From the NCBI RefSeq assembly GCF_014635845.1, contig NZ_BMDP01000004.1, positions 1-64,000 of the forward strand: a stretch of DNA of 64,000 bases, written 5' to 3'. Below are positions 35,963 to 47,223 of the stretch, piece after piece. The notes beneath the pieces were generated by a model. It worked only from the letters and a program-made list of their open reading frames with translations, ran no database searches and was not told the origin of the DNA. Position numbers and translations under genes: made by a program. This DNA comes from Oxalicibacterium solurbis (GTDB lineage: Bacteria; Pseudomonadota; Gammaproteobacteria; Burkholderiales; Burkholderiaceae_D). Each line of letters opens with the position of its first letter. The first letter of the stretch is position 1.

Positions 35963-36544
35963 ATGATTGGTCGTCTTTCCGGAATCCTGCTGGAAAAAAA
36001 TCCGCCGCAACTGCTGGTCGATTGCAACGGTGTCGGCTACGAGGTCAACGTGCCGATGAGCACGTTCTACAACCTGCCGGGTCTCAACGAAAAGGTTGCG
36101 TTGCTGACGCATCTGGTGGTGCGCGAGGATGCGCACATCCTGTTCGGTTTCGGCACGAGCGAGGAGCGCAATACCTTCAAGGAACTGATCAAGATCAGCG
36201 GCATCGGTGCGCGCACCGCGCTGTCCATCCTGTCCGGCATGTCGGTGGCTGATCTGGCGCAAGCAGTCACCCTGCAGGAAGCGGGACGGCTGACCAAGGT
36301 GCCGGGCATTGGCAAGAAGACCGCCGAGCGCCTGCTGCTGGAGTTGAAGGGCAAGCTGGGTGCCGATATCGGCGCAACCGGCGGCGCGGCTGCGGCAAGC
36401 GATACCTCGTCCGATGTGCTGAACGCGCTGCTGGCGCTCGGCTATTCCGACAAGGAAGCCCTGCTGGCGCTGAAGCAGGTACCGGCCGGTAGCAGCGTAT
36501 CCGACGGTATCAAGCTGGCGCTGAAGGCGCTCTCCAAGGCTTGA
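35963..36544 (+). CDS. ruvA: Holliday junction DNA helicase subunit RuvA
   Basis: Junction-recognition subunit of the RuvAB branch-migration motor. It has 193 residues: an OB-fold N-terminus ([20 protein letters not shown]), the paired helix-hairpin-helix motifs ([16 protein letters not shown] and [19 protein letters not shown]) and a C-terminal RuvB-binding domain ([20 protein letters not shown]). The long upstream in-frame extension overlaps ruvC and was rejected. Confidence 0.97.
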   Translation: MIGRLSGILLEKNPPQLLVDCNGVGYEVNVPMSTFYNLPGLNEKVALLTHLVVREDAHILFGFGTSEERNTFKELIKISGIGARTALSILSGMSVADLAQAVTLQEAGRLTKVPGIGKKTAERLLLELKGKLGADIGATGGAAAASDTSSDVLNALLALGYSDKEALLALKQVPAGSSVSDGIKLALKALSKA

Positions 36545-36607
36545 TCAAGGTCTGATTCGTAGTTGAGCTGCCACTGATTCGAAGACCAGCCGCGCTACAA
36601 TGCAGCC

Positions 36608-37666
<1,059 letters not shown>

Positions 37667-37902
37667 CTGCTGTCTTCCCGCACTTTCTTCCCGTAGACAT
37701 TGCAGGCGGCTGCCTTCGGCGCCGCTCTGTTTGCTTGAGCTGCCGGCGCCTTGCCTGCAATCTCGCCCGGGAAATTACGCCCGCAATTTATTTCATCGGC
37801 AACAAGGATTTCGTCGAACGAATGTGTCTTTGACGCAATCCAAGCTTGTGCAAAAATGTTGCGTCGGTGACAATCGATTACCCATTCCCGCGAGAACCCG
37901 CC

Positions 37903-38745
37903 ATGCTGATGTCCACCCAAGCCAACCGATATGCGCATCAGTTGCTGACGGCGCGTGCAGATGCAAGGCAGATCCCCTGCCTGACGCGGGATGCGCAACT
38001 GTCGGTGGACGACGGTTACGACATCGCCAGGCGCATCGCCGACCTGCGCATTGCGCAAGGCGAAACGCCGGTGGGCCGCAAGATCGCGTTCGCCAACCGC
38101 AAGACCTCGTCGAACTACGGCGCGCGCGAGCCGATCAATGCGCCGGTCTGGGCCTATATCTATGACGCGACCGTCCGTTATTCGGACAACAATCACGGCC
38201 TGCAGAGCCTCAAGGGCGCCGTGCAGCCGCGCATTGCGCCGGAAATCGTCTTCAAGCTCGGCAGTGCGCCCAAGGCGAACGCGACGGTGGAAGACATTGC
38301 AGATTGCATCGAATGGATGACGCATGGTTTCGAACTGGCGGTCTGTCCGTTTCCCGGCTGGAAATTCGAGGCCGCCGATGCGGTGGCCGCATTCGGCCTG
38401 CATGGTTCGCTGATCCTGGGCGAGCCGCACATGCTGTCGGCCGGCACGCGCCGCCATCTGGGAGATATTCTGACCAATGTCAGCGTTTCGCTTTCATATA
38501 GCGACGGCGAGGAAACCACGCTGCACAGCGCCGGCTTCGGCAGCAATGTGCTGGACAGTCCGGTGCATGCGGTCTGGCATCTGCATCAGATGCTGAAGAC
38601 ACAGCCGCAATTTCCGTCGCTGGCGGCCGGCGAACTCATCGCTACCGGCACGCTGACCGATGCCTATCCGATCAAGGCAGGGCAGACGTGGTCGACCGCA
38701 TTTTCCGGTGTGGCATTGCCGGGATTGACGCTTTCCTTTGTCTGA
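37903..38745 (+). CDS. Fumarylacetoacetate-hydrolase-fold protein (2-keto-4-pentenoate hydratase / decarboxylase type)
   Basis: A 280-residue enzyme of the 2-keto-4-pentenoate hydratase / 4-oxalocrotonate decarboxylase group, which act on meta-cleavage products of aromatic compounds with a divalent metal. Seen: DGYDIARRIADLRIAQGETPVGRKIAF (family N-terminal helix and GRKI motif), RIAPEIVFKLG (metal-ligand E-x-x-x region), a C-terminal LAAGELIATGTLTDAYPIKAGQTW, where GxxxATGTxTxxxP is the family signature. ATG 37903 was chosen over a start at 37846. No other aromatic-degradation genes are near, so its pathway is unclear. Confidence 0.82.
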   Translation: MLMSTQANRYAHQLLTARADARQIPCLTRDAQLSVDDGYDIARRIADLRIAQGETPVGRKIAFANRKTSSNYGAREPINAPVWAYIYDATVRYSDNNHGLQSLKGAVQPRIAPEIVFKLGSAPKANATVEDIADCIEWMTHGFELAVCPFPGWKFEAADAVAAFGLHGSLILGEPHMLSAGTRRHLGDILTNVSVSLSYSDGEETTLHSAGFGSNVLDSPVHAVWHLHQMLKTQPQFPSLAAGELIATGTLTDAYPIKAGQTWSTAFSGVALPGLTLSFV

Positions 38746-38770
38746 TCTTCCGTCTGATTTTTTCAGGAAT

Positions 38771-38802
38771 AAAAAAGGGCGACCATCCGGTCGCCCTTTT
38801 TG
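38771..38802. terminator. Bidirectional terminator between the hydratase and chemoreceptor genes
   Basis: AAAAAAGGGCGACC, loop ATCC, GGTCGCCCTTTTT; placed between two converging genes. Confidence 0.9.
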
Positions 38803-38817
38803 TTTCGCTACGCGCTC

Positions 38818-40461
38818 TCAGGCAGCTGCCCGATAGTCGAGGGCGGTATGCGCAGCCGACGCGCTGTTGTCCGGCAGTGCTGCATGGCGTGTGGTGGACA
38901 CCGCCGTGCCGTGTGCATCGACCCTGAACACGCTGACAACCTGCGCCAGGCTGTCGGCCTGATCGCGCAGCGATTGCGATGCGGCAGCGGCTTCCTCGAC
39001 CAGCGCGGCGTTCTGCTGCGTGACCTGATCCATCTGGCTGATTGCCGTGTTGACCTGCTCGATGCCGGAACTCTGTTCCTGACTGGCCGCCATGATCTCG
39101 TTCATGATATCGGTCACATGGCGGATGCTGGCAACCACGTCGTCCATCGTCCTGCCGGCTTCGGTCACCAGCTTGCTGCCGGCGTCGACGTTGTTGACCG
39201 AATCGTCGATCAGCGTCTTGATTTCCTTTGCAGCCGTGGCCGAACGTTGTGCGAGACTGCGCACCTCGCCGGCGACGACCGCGAAGCCGCGCCCCTGTTC
39301 GCCGGCACGTGCTGCTTCAACTGCCGCATTCAAGGCAAGAATGTTGGTCTGGAATGCGATGCCGTCGATGACGCTGATGATGTCGATGATCTTGCGTGAC
39401 GAGCCGTCGATCGCCCCCATCGTGGTAATCATTTCCTTGACGACGGCGCCGCCACGTGCGGCGACTTCGGAAGCGGAGACGGCCAGCTGATTGGCCTGTT
39501 GCGCATTCTCGGCATTCTGCTTGACGGTAGACGTCAGCTCTTCCATCGAAGAGGCGGTTTCTTCCAGCGATGCAGCCTGCTGTTCGGTGCGGGAAGAAAG
39601 ATCGAGATTGCCGCTGGCGATTTCGGCCGATGCGTTGTTGATGAAATCGGTGCCGGACTTGACGTCGATGACGATCTTCTTCAGGCCGTTGTTCATCGTA
39701 CCCAGCGCACGCATCAGATCGCCCAGTTCATCGCGCGATGGCTTGCCGATATCGGCGGTCAGGTCGCCATCCGCAGCACGGCGGGCAACGTTGATCGCTA
39801 CCTTCAGCGGATGCGTGATGCTGCGTGTGATCGCGAAGGCGCAGGCTGCACCCAGCAGCACCATCAGCACACCCAGCGCCACCATCAGATTCCAGCTGCG
39901 TTGATTTGCGGCGGCGATGTCCGCGGAAATGCTGTCGATTTCCTTGCGCTGGACGGACAGGAATTCCTTCACCTTGTCCTGGTAGGCATTGGCGGCAGGC
40001 ATGAAGACCTGGCTGAAGACGCGTTCGGCTTCGGCCTTGTCGCCGGAAGTCTTCGCTTTCATGATGTCTTCCTTCGCACGCTGGTAGATCTTGCGTTGCG
40101 TGACGACCTGGTCGAGCAACTGGCGTTCCTTGTCGGTGGAAAGCAGCGCTTCCAGGCGCTTCAGCAGCGCCGAACCCTGCTTGGTGCTGTCGGCGATCAC
40201 ATCGGCAAAGACATCGGACAACGTCTCGTCGGTACTTTTGGCGATCATTGCGGTACGCGCGATCGCCGAATAGATGAAGACGTACCAGTCGGAGATGATG
40301 CGTTCCTTGGCCAGTGGTTTTTCCATCATCAGGCGGGTCGCTTCGGCACTCTGTCGCATCTGATAGAGGGCGAAACCGGTGGAGGCGACGGAAAGCGCCA
40401 ATACAAGGATGAAACTGATGGCGAGACGGGTACCGATTCTGACATTCGACAGGAAGCTCAT
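38818..40461 (-). CDS. Methyl-accepting chemotaxis protein
   Basis: A 547-residue membrane chemoreceptor. TM1 lies at about 11-31 (LAISFILVLALSVASTGFAL), a four-helix-bundle periplasmic sensor of about 160 residues follows, TM2 lies at about 190-212, then a HAMP domain and the cytoplasmic signalling hairpin. The hairpin tip, IIDVISVIDGIAFQTNILAL-like (here IIDIISVIDGIAFQTNILAL) with NAAVEAARAGEQGRGFAVVA, contacts CheA and CheW. Methylation helices flank it. The C-terminus lacks an NWETF-type pentapeptide. The internal ATG 40461 was preferred; the 115-residue in-frame extension has no matching features. Ligand unknown; no other che genes nearby. Confidence 0.94.
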   Translation of the reverse strand: MSFLSNVRIGTRLAISFILVLALSVASTGFALYQMRQSAEATRLMMEKPLAKERIISDWYVFIYSAIARTAMIAKSTDETLSDVFADVIADSTKQGSALLKRLEALLSTDKERQLLDQVVTQRKIYQRAKEDIMKAKTSGDKAEAERVFSQVFMPAANAYQDKVKEFLSVQRKEIDSISADIAAANQRSWNLMVALGVLMVLLGAACAFAITRSITHPLKVAINVARRAADGDLTADIGKPSRDELGDLMRALGTMNNGLKKIVIDVKSGTDFINNASAEIASGNLDLSSRTEQQAASLEETASSMEELTSTVKQNAENAQQANQLAVSASEVAARGGAVVKEMITTMGAIDGSSRKIIDIISVIDGIAFQTNILALNAAVEAARAGEQGRGFAVVAGEVRSLAQRSATAAKEIKTLIDDSVNNVDAGSKLVTEAGRTMDDVVASIRHVTDIMNEIMAASQEQSSGIEQVNTAISQMDQVTQQNAALVEEAAAASQSLRDQADSLAQVVSVFRVDAHGTAVSTTRHAALPDNSASAAHTALDYRAAA

Positions 40462-40736
40462 GAAAGGTCTCTCGAAATAATGATGATTCTGGGGAGGGGA
40501 TAACAGCGATTGTTTCTGCATGGAAAGTCTAAGGGAAAGCCGATTGCCTGCGCGAAATATGTGCATCGTCTGTCGCGCGGATGCGTCATTGTTTTCAGGC
40601 CGCCAATGCCGATTACTCAAGACCTTGCCGGAACGGCACCGGAACCTTCGCCGCGCAATCGCAATCCCATTAGCAAGACGGCCATGTTTAACGTTTTCAT
40701 GACACGACATCGATAGAACGAGACAGGCGAGGAGAC

Positions 40737-41522
40737 ATGAACGATCCTGCAGGACTTTCCGCATCACAGTCGATATTGCAGTCGACAGCGCAGCCGGCCT
40801 CGCCACCCATACTGCCGCCGGTCATCGACGACGATCCGTGGCCGTTGACGGTTGCCACCTACAACATCCACAGCGCTGTCGGCACCGACGGACGTTTCGA
40901 TCCGCAACGCATTGCCGGCGTGCTGACGGAGATGGAAGCCGACGTGATCGCGCTGCAGGAAGTGCCGCTGGGCGGCAGCCGATACGGCGATATCCTGCCG
41001 CTGCTGCAAGAGGCGACGGGGTTTCATGCGGTCGAAGGCGCGGTGCGCGATACGCCGCGCAGCCGTTACGGCAATGCGGTGTTGAGCCGCTATCCGGTGA
41101 AGGCGTCGCGCCGGCTGGACCTGTCGTTCGGCAGCCGCGAATCGCGCGGTGCGCTCGATGCCGACATCGACGTCAACGGCAATCCGCTGCGCATCGTCGC
41201 CACGCACCTGGGTTTGCGTCCGGCGGAGCGCCGCGATCAGATCGATCGCTTGCTGAAGGTCTTCGATACCGAACGCATGCCGGTGATCCTGATGGGCGAT
41301 ATCAACGAATGGTTCGTCTGGGGCCGTTGCCTGCGACGATTGATCACGCATTTCGATGCAGTGCCGTCGGTCCGCACTTTCCCGTCACGCTATCCGGTCT
41401 TTGCGCTGGATCGCATCTGGATCAGCCCGCGCCATCGCCTGTTGCGCATCAATGTGCATGCGACGCCATTGGCGAAGAAAGCATCCGACCATTTGCCGCT
41501 GATTGCGCATATCGACGGTTGA
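40737..41522 (+). CDS. Endonuclease/exonuclease/phosphatase (EEP) family hydrolase
   Basis: A 261-residue soluble protein with the EEP fold. Active-site blocks are all present: TVATYNIHSAVGTDG (Asn), VIALQEVPLG (metal-binding Glu), IVATHLGL, VILMGDINEW (Asp/Asn) and the C-terminal KKASDHLPLIAHI (Asp-His). The first 30 residues are a Pro/Ser/Gln-rich tail without signal features. GGAG precedes the ATG. Members cleave nucleic acids or phospholipid or inositol phosphates; homologues like this are often found beside cardiolipin synthases, but none is here. Substrate open. Confidence 0.88.
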   Translation: MNDPAGLSASQSILQSTAQPASPPILPPVIDDDPWPLTVATYNIHSAVGTDGRFDPQRIAGVLTEMEADVIALQEVPLGGSRYGDILPLLQEATGFHAVEGAVRDTPRSRYGNAVLSRYPVKASRRLDLSFGSRESRGALDADIDVNGNPLRIVATHLGLRPAERRDQIDRLLKVFDTERMPVILMGDINEWFVWGRCLRRLITHFDAVPSVRTFPSRYPVFALDRIWISPRHRLLRINVHATPLAKKASDHLPLIAHIDG

Positions 41523-41555
41523 ACGCCGTCATGCAGGCGTTACCGGAGCAGGCAT

Positions 41556-41589
41556 AAAAAAAGCGCAGGCTTGCGGCCTGCGCTTTTTC
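41556..41589. terminator. Bidirectional terminator between the EEP gene and valS
   Basis: A-run, GCGCAGGC, loop TTGCG, GCCTGCGC, T-run. Both flanking genes end here. Confidence 0.9.
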
Positions 41590-41612
41590 GGTGATGCGTT
41601 ATTACAGTTGTT

Positions 41613-44510
41613 CTACAGTTTCGAAAACTGTTCGCGCAGTTTCTCCAGCGTTGCCGAGAAGCTGGCGACGCGCTCCTTCTCTTGTGCAACCACTTGCGCC
41701 GGCGCGCGCGCGACGAAGCTTTCGTTGGCGAGCTTGGTGTTGGCCTTGGTGATCTCGCCTTCGAGACGCGTGATTTCCTTCGTCAGGCGTTCGCGTTCGG
41801 CAGCGACGTCGATCTCGACCTTCAGCATCAGCTTCGTCGTGCCGACGATGGAAACCGGCGCCGGCGATTCCGGCAGTCTAGTCACGACCTGCACTTCCGA
41901 CAGCTTGGCCAGCGATTGCAGGTAAGGTGCGAAACCCTGCAGGCGTTCGGTGTGCGTTTCATCCGCTGCTTCCATGATCAGCGGCACGCGCTGCGCGGGC
42001 GACAGCTGCATCTCGCCGCGCAGGTTGCGGCAGGCATCGGTCAGCGATTTCAGTTCGGCCATCCATTGTTCGGCCGTTTCGTCGATCTTGCCCGGCTGCG
42101 CTTCCGGATACTTCTGCAGCATGATGGTGTCGCCGGCCGGGTTCAGTTTCAGGCCGGTCAGCGGCGCAACGGTTTGCCACAGTTGTTCGGTGATGAACGG
42201 GATGATCGGATGCGCAAGACGCAGGATGGTTTCCAGCACGCGCAGCAAGGTACGGCGCGTGGCGCGCTGCTGCGCTTCGGTGCCGGTCTGGATCTGCACC
42301 TTGGCGACTTCCAGATACCAGTCGCAGTATTCGTCCCAGATGAACTGGTAGATTGCCGTGGCGATGTTGTCGAAGCGGTAGTCGGCAAAGCCTTTAGCGA
42401 CTTCGGCTTCCACGCGCTGCAGCAGCGACACGATCCAGAAGTCGGCCTGCGAGAAATCGGTGTAACCGCCCGGTTCACAGTCGCCGGGACCGCAAGGCGC
42501 ATCGCGGAAGCCGCAGTCGTGGCCTTCGCAGTTCATCAGCACGAAGCGCGTCGCGTTCCATAGCTTGTTGCAGAAATTGCGATAGCCTTCGCAGCGGCCG
42601 AGGTCGAAGTTGATGTTGCGGCCCAGCGATGCGTAGCTCGCCATCGTGAAGCGCAGTGCGTCGGTGCCATACGCATTGATGCCAGTGGCGAATTCCTTGC
42701 GCGTGGCTTTCTCGATGCTGGCTGCCTGCTTCGGATTCATCAGGCCGGCCGTGCGTTTGGCGGCGAGATCGTCGACGCTGATGCCGTCGATCAGATCGAT
42801 CGGATCCAGCGTGTTGCCTTTCGACTTCGACATCTTCTGGCCGCTGGAATCGCGTACCAGGCCATGCACGTAGACCGTCTTGAACGGCACCTTGCCGGTG
42901 AAGTGCGCGGTCATCATGACCATGCGCGCGACCCAGAAGAAGATGATGTCGAAGCCGGTGACCAGCACCGACGACGGCAGGAAGGCGTTGAAGTCCGGGG
43001 TTTCTTCCGGCCAGCCGAGCGTGGAGAACGGCACCAGCGCCGACGAGAACCACGTATCGAGCACGTCGTCGTCGCGCTTCAGCGCGCCGCTGTAGCCGGC
43101 GGCAGCGGCCTTGGTCTTCGCCTCGGCTTCGTCGTGTGCGACGTAGTAGTTGCCCTGGTCGTCGTACCACGCCGGGATCTGATGGCCCCACCACAGCTGG
43201 CGCGAGATGCACCAGTCCTGGATGTTGTTCAGCCACTGGTTGTAGGTGGTGGTCCAGTTTTCCGGCACGAACCTGATCTCGCCGTTCGCGACTTTTTCCA
43301 GCGCGACTTCGGCGATCGATTTGCCCGGATTGAAAGTTCCTTCAGGCGCGGGCTTGCTCATCGCGACGAACCATTGATCCGTCAGCATCGGTTCGATGAC
43401 GACGCCGGTACGGTCGCCGCGCGGCACCATCAGCTTGTGCGGCTTGACGGATTCCAGCAGGCCTTGCGCTTCGAGGTCGGCGACGATCTGCTTGCGCGCG
43501 ACGTAGCGATCCATGCCTTGATAGGCGACAGGTGCGTTGTCGTTGATCTTGGCGTCCAGCGTCAGGATGCTGATCTTGTCGAGGCTGTGGCGTTGGCCGA
43601 CGGCGTAATCGTTGAAGTCATGCGCCGGTGTGATCTTCACGCAGCCGGTGCCGAAATTCTTGTCGACGTATTCGTCGGCGATCAGCGGGATCGTGCGATT
43701 GCACAGCGGCAGCGTCAATTGCTTGCCGACCAGCGCCTGGTAGCGTTCGTCGGTCGGATCGATTGCAACGGCGACGTCGCCCAGCATCGTTTCCGGACGC
43801 GTGGTGGCGACCACGATGAAGTTGCGTTCTTCCCATTCGGTCGCCTTGCCTTCTTCATCGAACGCGACCGGGAATTTGTAGCTGGAACCGTCCGCCAGCG
43901 GATAGCGGATGTTCCACATGTGACCGTCTTCCTCTTCCGAAACCACTTCCAGATCGGATACTGCCGTGCCCAGCACCGGGTCCCAGTTCACGAGGCGCTT
44001 GCCGCGATAGATCAGCCCTTGTTCGACCAGACGCACGAAGACTTCGGTGACGACCTTGGAACGTGGTTCGTCCATCGTGAAGTATTCGCGGCTCCAGTCG
44101 GCGGAGGCGCCGATGCGGCGCATCTGGCCGGTGATGGTGGAGCCGGATTTTTCCTTCCACTCCCAGACCTTCTCCAGAAATTTCTCGCGGCCGAGGTCGT
44201 GGCGCGAAATCTTCTGTGCATCGAGCTGGCGTTCGACGACGATCTGCGTCGCGATGCCGGCGTGGTCGGTGCCTGGAATCCATGCGGTGTTGTAGCCGCG
44301 CATGCGGTAGTAGCGCGTCAGGCCGTCCATGATGGTCTGGTTGAAGGCGTGGCCCATGTGCAGCGTGCCGGTGACGTTCGGCGGTGGCAGCTGGATGGCG
44401 AACGACGGCTTGGCCGGATCGACGGACGCGGTGAAATATCCGCGCTTTTCCCATTCCGCGCGCCAGAAGGTTTCAATGTCGGCGGGGTCGAAGGACTTGG
44501 CTAATTCCAT
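41613..44510 (-). CDS. valS: Valyl-tRNA synthetase
   Basis: Charges tRNA-Val and edits mischarged threonine. It has 965 residues. [15 protein letters not shown] is the HIGH motif, [15 protein letters not shown] the editing (CP1) domain, [10 protein letters not shown] with preceding KM the KMSKS loop (QKMSKSKG), and the C-terminal coiled coil [19 protein letters not shown] the tRNA-binding arm. ATG 44510 opens the normal [13 protein letters not shown]; an in-frame TTG at 44534 would add eight residues. Neither start has a strong ribosome-binding site. Confidence 0.97.
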   Translation of the reverse strand: MELAKSFDPADIETFWRAEWEKRGYFTASVDPAKPSFAIQLPPPNVTGTLHMGHAFNQTIMDGLTRYYRMRGYNTAWIPGTDHAGIATQIVVERQLDAQKISRHDLGREKFLEKVWEWKEKSGSTITGQMRRIGASADWSREYFTMDEPRSKVVTEVFVRLVEQGLIYRGKRLVNWDPVLGTAVSDLEVVSEEEDGHMWNIRYPLADGSSYKFPVAFDEEGKATEWEERNFIVVATTRPETMLGDVAVAIDPTDERYQALVGKQLTLPLCNRTIPLIADEYVDKNFGTGCVKITPAHDFNDYAVGQRHSLDKISILTLDAKINDNAPVAYQGMDRYVARKQIVADLEAQGLLESVKPHKLMVPRGDRTGVVIEPMLTDQWFVAMSKPAPEGTFNPGKSIAEVALEKVANGEIRFVPENWTTTYNQWLNNIQDWCISRQLWWGHQIPAWYDDQGNYYVAHDEAEAKTKAAAAGYSGALKRDDDVLDTWFSSALVPFSTLGWPEETPDFNAFLPSSVLVTGFDIIFFWVARMVMMTAHFTGKVPFKTVYVHGLVRDSSGQKMSKSKGNTLDPIDLIDGISVDDLAAKRTAGLMNPKQAASIEKATRKEFATGINAYGTDALRFTMASYASLGRNINFDLGRCEGYRNFCNKLWNATRFVLMNCEGHDCGFRDAPCGPGDCEPGGYTDFSQADFWIVSLLQRVEAEVAKGFADYRFDNIATAIYQFIWDEYCDWYLEVAKVQIQTGTEAQQRATRRTLLRVLETILRLAHPIIPFITEQLWQTVAPLTGLKLNPAGDTIMLQKYPEAQPGKIDETAEQWMAELKSLTDACRNLRGEMQLSPAQRVPLIMEAADETHTERLQGFAPYLQSLAKLSEVQVVTRLPESPAPVSIVGTTKLMLKVEIDVAAERERLTKEITRLEGEITKANTKLANESFVARAPAQVVAQEKERVASFSATLEKLREQFSKL

Positions 44511-44658
44511 GGCTTGAGCAGGTTGGAGGAGCAAAACCCGTCATTATATAGAGGTCGCTGCGCTGCCGGCGGGCAGCGGCTGCCATGCGTGCCGATGTTG
44601 CCAGATTGGCACGCGATATGGTCGAATGCGCTTTCTTTCATTTTTTCCGGAATTCGAC

Positions 44659-44850
44659 ATGCGCCTGATCCTCGCCATCCTTCTTCCCTGGCTGCAATTC
44701 TTCACGATCGGCCGTCCGTTCGCCGGCATCGTCTGCCTGATCCTGCAACTGACGCTGATCGGCTGGATTCCGGCCGCGATCTGGTCGGTGTATGCGCTGA
44801 GCCAGTACAAGACCGATCGCAAGATCGAGAAAGCCCTGCAGCAGCGCTGA
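44659..44850 (+). CDS. Small Pmp3/YqaE-like membrane protein
   Basis: A 63-residue two-helix membrane protein. MRLILAILLPWLQFFTIGRP and a second helix CLILQLTLIGWIPAAIWSVY resemble the Pmp3/YqaE stress-related family, which has the same length, a Pro after the first helix and a conserved L-x-x-x-GWIPAxIxA ending. ATG 44659 was chosen over 44626, which adds an unlike 11-residue leader. It sits between valS (divergent) and uvrD. Function in bacteria is poorly known. Confidence 0.8.
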   Translation: MRLILAILLPWLQFFTIGRPFAGIVCLILQLTLIGWIPAAIWSVYALSQYKTDRKIEKALQQR

Positions 44851-44914
44851 AACGCCGACTGCCGCTGATGTCAGCCGCCCCGGATGAAAAGCCCGTGCGG
44901 CTTATAATCCGGGG

Positions 44915-47194
44915 ATGCAGAATCTCCTCCACAATCTCAATCCCGAACAACTCGCCGCCGTCACGCTTCCCGCGCAATCCGCATTGATCCTGGCCGGCGC
45001 CGGATCGGGCAAGACGCGCGTGCTGACGACGCGCATCGCGTGGCTGATCCAGACCGGGCAGGTCTCGCCCGGCGGCGTGCTGGCCGTGACCTTCACCAAC
45101 AAGGCGGCCAAGGAAATGATGACGCGGCTGTCGGCGATGCTGCCGATCAACACGCGCGGCATGTGGATCGGCACCTTCCACGGATTGTGCAACCGGCTGC
45201 TGCGCGCGCACCATCGCGATGCGGCGTTGCCGCAGACCTTCCAGATTCTCGATTCGCAGGACCAGCTGTCGGCGATCAAGCGCCTGCTGAAGGCGAACAA
45301 CATCGACGACGAGAAATATCCGCCACGCAACCTGATGTACTTCATCAACAACGCGAAAGACAGCGGACTGCGCGCGCACCAGATCGAAGCCTTCGACGAC
45401 TACAACCGCCGCATGGTGGAACTGTACGAGCTGTACGACCAGCAATGCCAGCGCGAAGGCGTGGTTGATTTCGCCGAACTGCTGTTGCGCACCTACGAAC
45501 TGCTGAGTCGCAACCAGCCGCTGCGCGAGCATTACCAGAATCGTTTCCGCCACATCCTCGTCGACGAATTCCAGGATACGAACAACCTGCAGTACAACTG
45601 GCTGAAGTTGATGGCCGGTGAGCATAACGCGATCTTCGCGGTTGGCGACGACGACCAGAGCATTTATGCATTCCGCGGCGCGAACGTCGGCAACATGATC
45701 GCGTTCGAGCGCGAGTTCAAGGTCGAAAACCTGATCAAGCTGGAGCAGAACTATCGCTCGCACGGCCACATCCTCGACACCGCCAATGCGCTGATCTCGT
45801 TCAATCAGAATCGCCTCGGCAAGAACCTGCATACCGACGCCGGCCACGGCGAGCCGGTGCGCATCTACGAAGCGACCAGCGATCTGCAGGAAGCGCAGTG
45901 GATCATCGAGGAAGCCAAGAGCCTGATCGCCGAAGGCAGTATGCGCAACGAGATCGCGATCCTGTATCGCTCGAATGCGCAGTCGCGCGTGATCGAGCAT
46001 GCGTTGTTCTCGGCCGGCATTCCGTATCGCGTGTACGGCGGCCAGCGCTTCTTCGAGCGCGCCGAGATCAAGCATGCGATCGCCTATCTGCAACTGATGG
46101 ACAACCCGCACAACGATTCGGCTTTCCTGCGCGTGGTGAATTTTCCGACACGCGGCATCGGTGCGCGCTCGCTCGAACAGTTGCAGGATGCGGCGAAGCA
46201 ATATGGCGTGTCGCTGTATGCAGCCGTGCCTTACATCACCGGCAAGGCCGGCACGTCGCTTGGTGCTTTCGTCAAGCTGATCGAAGGCGCACGTTTCGAG
46301 ACGCAAAACCTGCCGTTGCCGGAAATGGTGCAGGTCGTGCTGGATGCCAGCGGTTTGATGACGCACTACCGGAACGAGAAAGAAGGCGCGGATCGCATCG
46401 AGAACCTGGAGCAACTGGTCAGCGCGGCGACCTTGTTCGTATCGGAAGAAGGATTCGGCCTCGATGCACCGGCCTTGCTCGGCCCGCAAAGCCAGGCCAG
46501 CGCCGGGCCGGCCATCGTCACCGAAGACGGCATCGAAGTGATCGATGCCGATGCGCCGCTGGTGACGGTGATGTCGCCGCTATCGGCTTTCCTCGCGCAT
46601 GCGTCGCTGGAAGCCGGCGACAACCAGGCGCAGGCCGGACAGGATGCCTTGCAACTGATGACCGTGCATTCGGCCAAAGGTCTGGAATTCGACGCGGTTT
46701 TCATCACCGGCCTCGAAGAGGGATTGTTCCCGCACGAGAATTCGCAGAAGGAAGAGGGCGGTGTCGAGGAAGAGCGGCGGTTGATGTACGTCGCGATCAC
46801 GCGCGCACGCCGGCGTCTGTACATCAGCTTCTCGCAGACGCGCATGCTGCACGGCCAGACACGCTACAACATGAAGTCGCGCTTCTTCGACGAGATGCCG
46901 GAAGAATCACTGAAATGGCTGTCGCCAAAAGTGCAGCAGCATCACTGGTTCGCCAATCCGAAATCGGCATGGGACGATGCGCCGGCAATCGACAATCGCA
47001 TCGCGCAGAGTATCGGTAGAAAAGATGTCGGCTGGCGTATCGGCGAAGCGGTCGCGCATGCGAAATTCGGCGAGGGCGTGATCGTCAATATCGAAGGCAG
47101 CGGCGGCAGTGCGCGCGCCCATATCAACTTCGGCAGGCACGGTATGAAGCTGCTCGATCTCAGCGTGGCGAAACTGGACAGGATTGCCGGCTGA
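44915..47194 (+). CDS. uvrD: DNA helicase II (UvrD)
   Basis: Superfamily 1A 3'-5' helicase for nucleotide-excision and mismatch repair. It has 759 residues. LNPEQLAAVTLPAQSALILAGAGSGKTR-type start (Walker A GAGSGKT at 28-34), GTFHGLCNRLLR motif Ib, LVDEFQDTN motif II, VGDDDQSIYAFRGA motif III, LEQNYRSHG motif IV and TVHSAKGLEFDAVFI motif V with VAITRARRRLYI motif VI. The C-terminal tail ends in a Tudor-like segment (HAKFGEGVIVNIEGSGGSARAHI). Converges with the BPSS1780 gene. Confidence 0.96.
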   Translation: MQNLLHNLNPEQLAAVTLPAQSALILAGAGSGKTRVLTTRIAWLIQTGQVSPGGVLAVTFTNKAAKEMMTRLSAMLPINTRGMWIGTFHGLCNRLLRAHHRDAALPQTFQILDSQDQLSAIKRLLKANNIDDEKYPPRNLMYFINNAKDSGLRAHQIEAFDDYNRRMVELYELYDQQCQREGVVDFAELLLRTYELLSRNQPLREHYQNRFRHILVDEFQDTNNLQYNWLKLMAGEHNAIFAVGDDDQSIYAFRGANVGNMIAFEREFKVENLIKLEQNYRSHGHILDTANALISFNQNRLGKNLHTDAGHGEPVRIYEATSDLQEAQWIIEEAKSLIAEGSMRNEIAILYRSNAQSRVIEHALFSAGIPYRVYGGQRFFERAEIKHAIAYLQLMDNPHNDSAFLRVVNFPTRGIGARSLEQLQDAAKQYGVSLYAAVPYITGKAGTSLGAFVKLIEGARFETQNLPLPEMVQVVLDASGLMTHYRNEKEGADRIENLEQLVSAATLFVSEEGFGLDAPALLGPQSQASAGPAIVTEDGIEVIDADAPLVTVMSPLSAFLAHASLEAGDNQAQAGQDALQLMTVHSAKGLEFDAVFITGLEEGLFPHENSQKEEGGVEEERRLMYVAITRARRRLYISFSQTRMLHGQTRYNMKSRFFDEMPEESLKWLSPKVQQHHWFANPKSAWDDAPAIDNRIAQSIGRKDVGWRIGEAVAHAKFGEGVIVNIEGSGGSARAHINFGRHGMKLLDLSVAKLDRIAG

Positions 47195-47223
47195 GCGCCG
47201 GCTGTGCCTGCAGGCTTTGTCGT

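Noticed and set aside
37699-37761. Inverted repeat ATTGCAGGC/GCCTGCAAT after ruvB as a terminator
   Set aside because: The 9-bp arms are 45 bases apart and no T-run follows, so it is not convincing as a terminator.
42864-44504. A 546-codon plus-strand open frame opposite valS
   Set aside because: Antisense to an intact valS with all its motifs.
44702-46489. A 595-codon minus-strand open frame opposite uvrD
   Set aside because: Antisense shadow of a clear helicase gene, without motifs.
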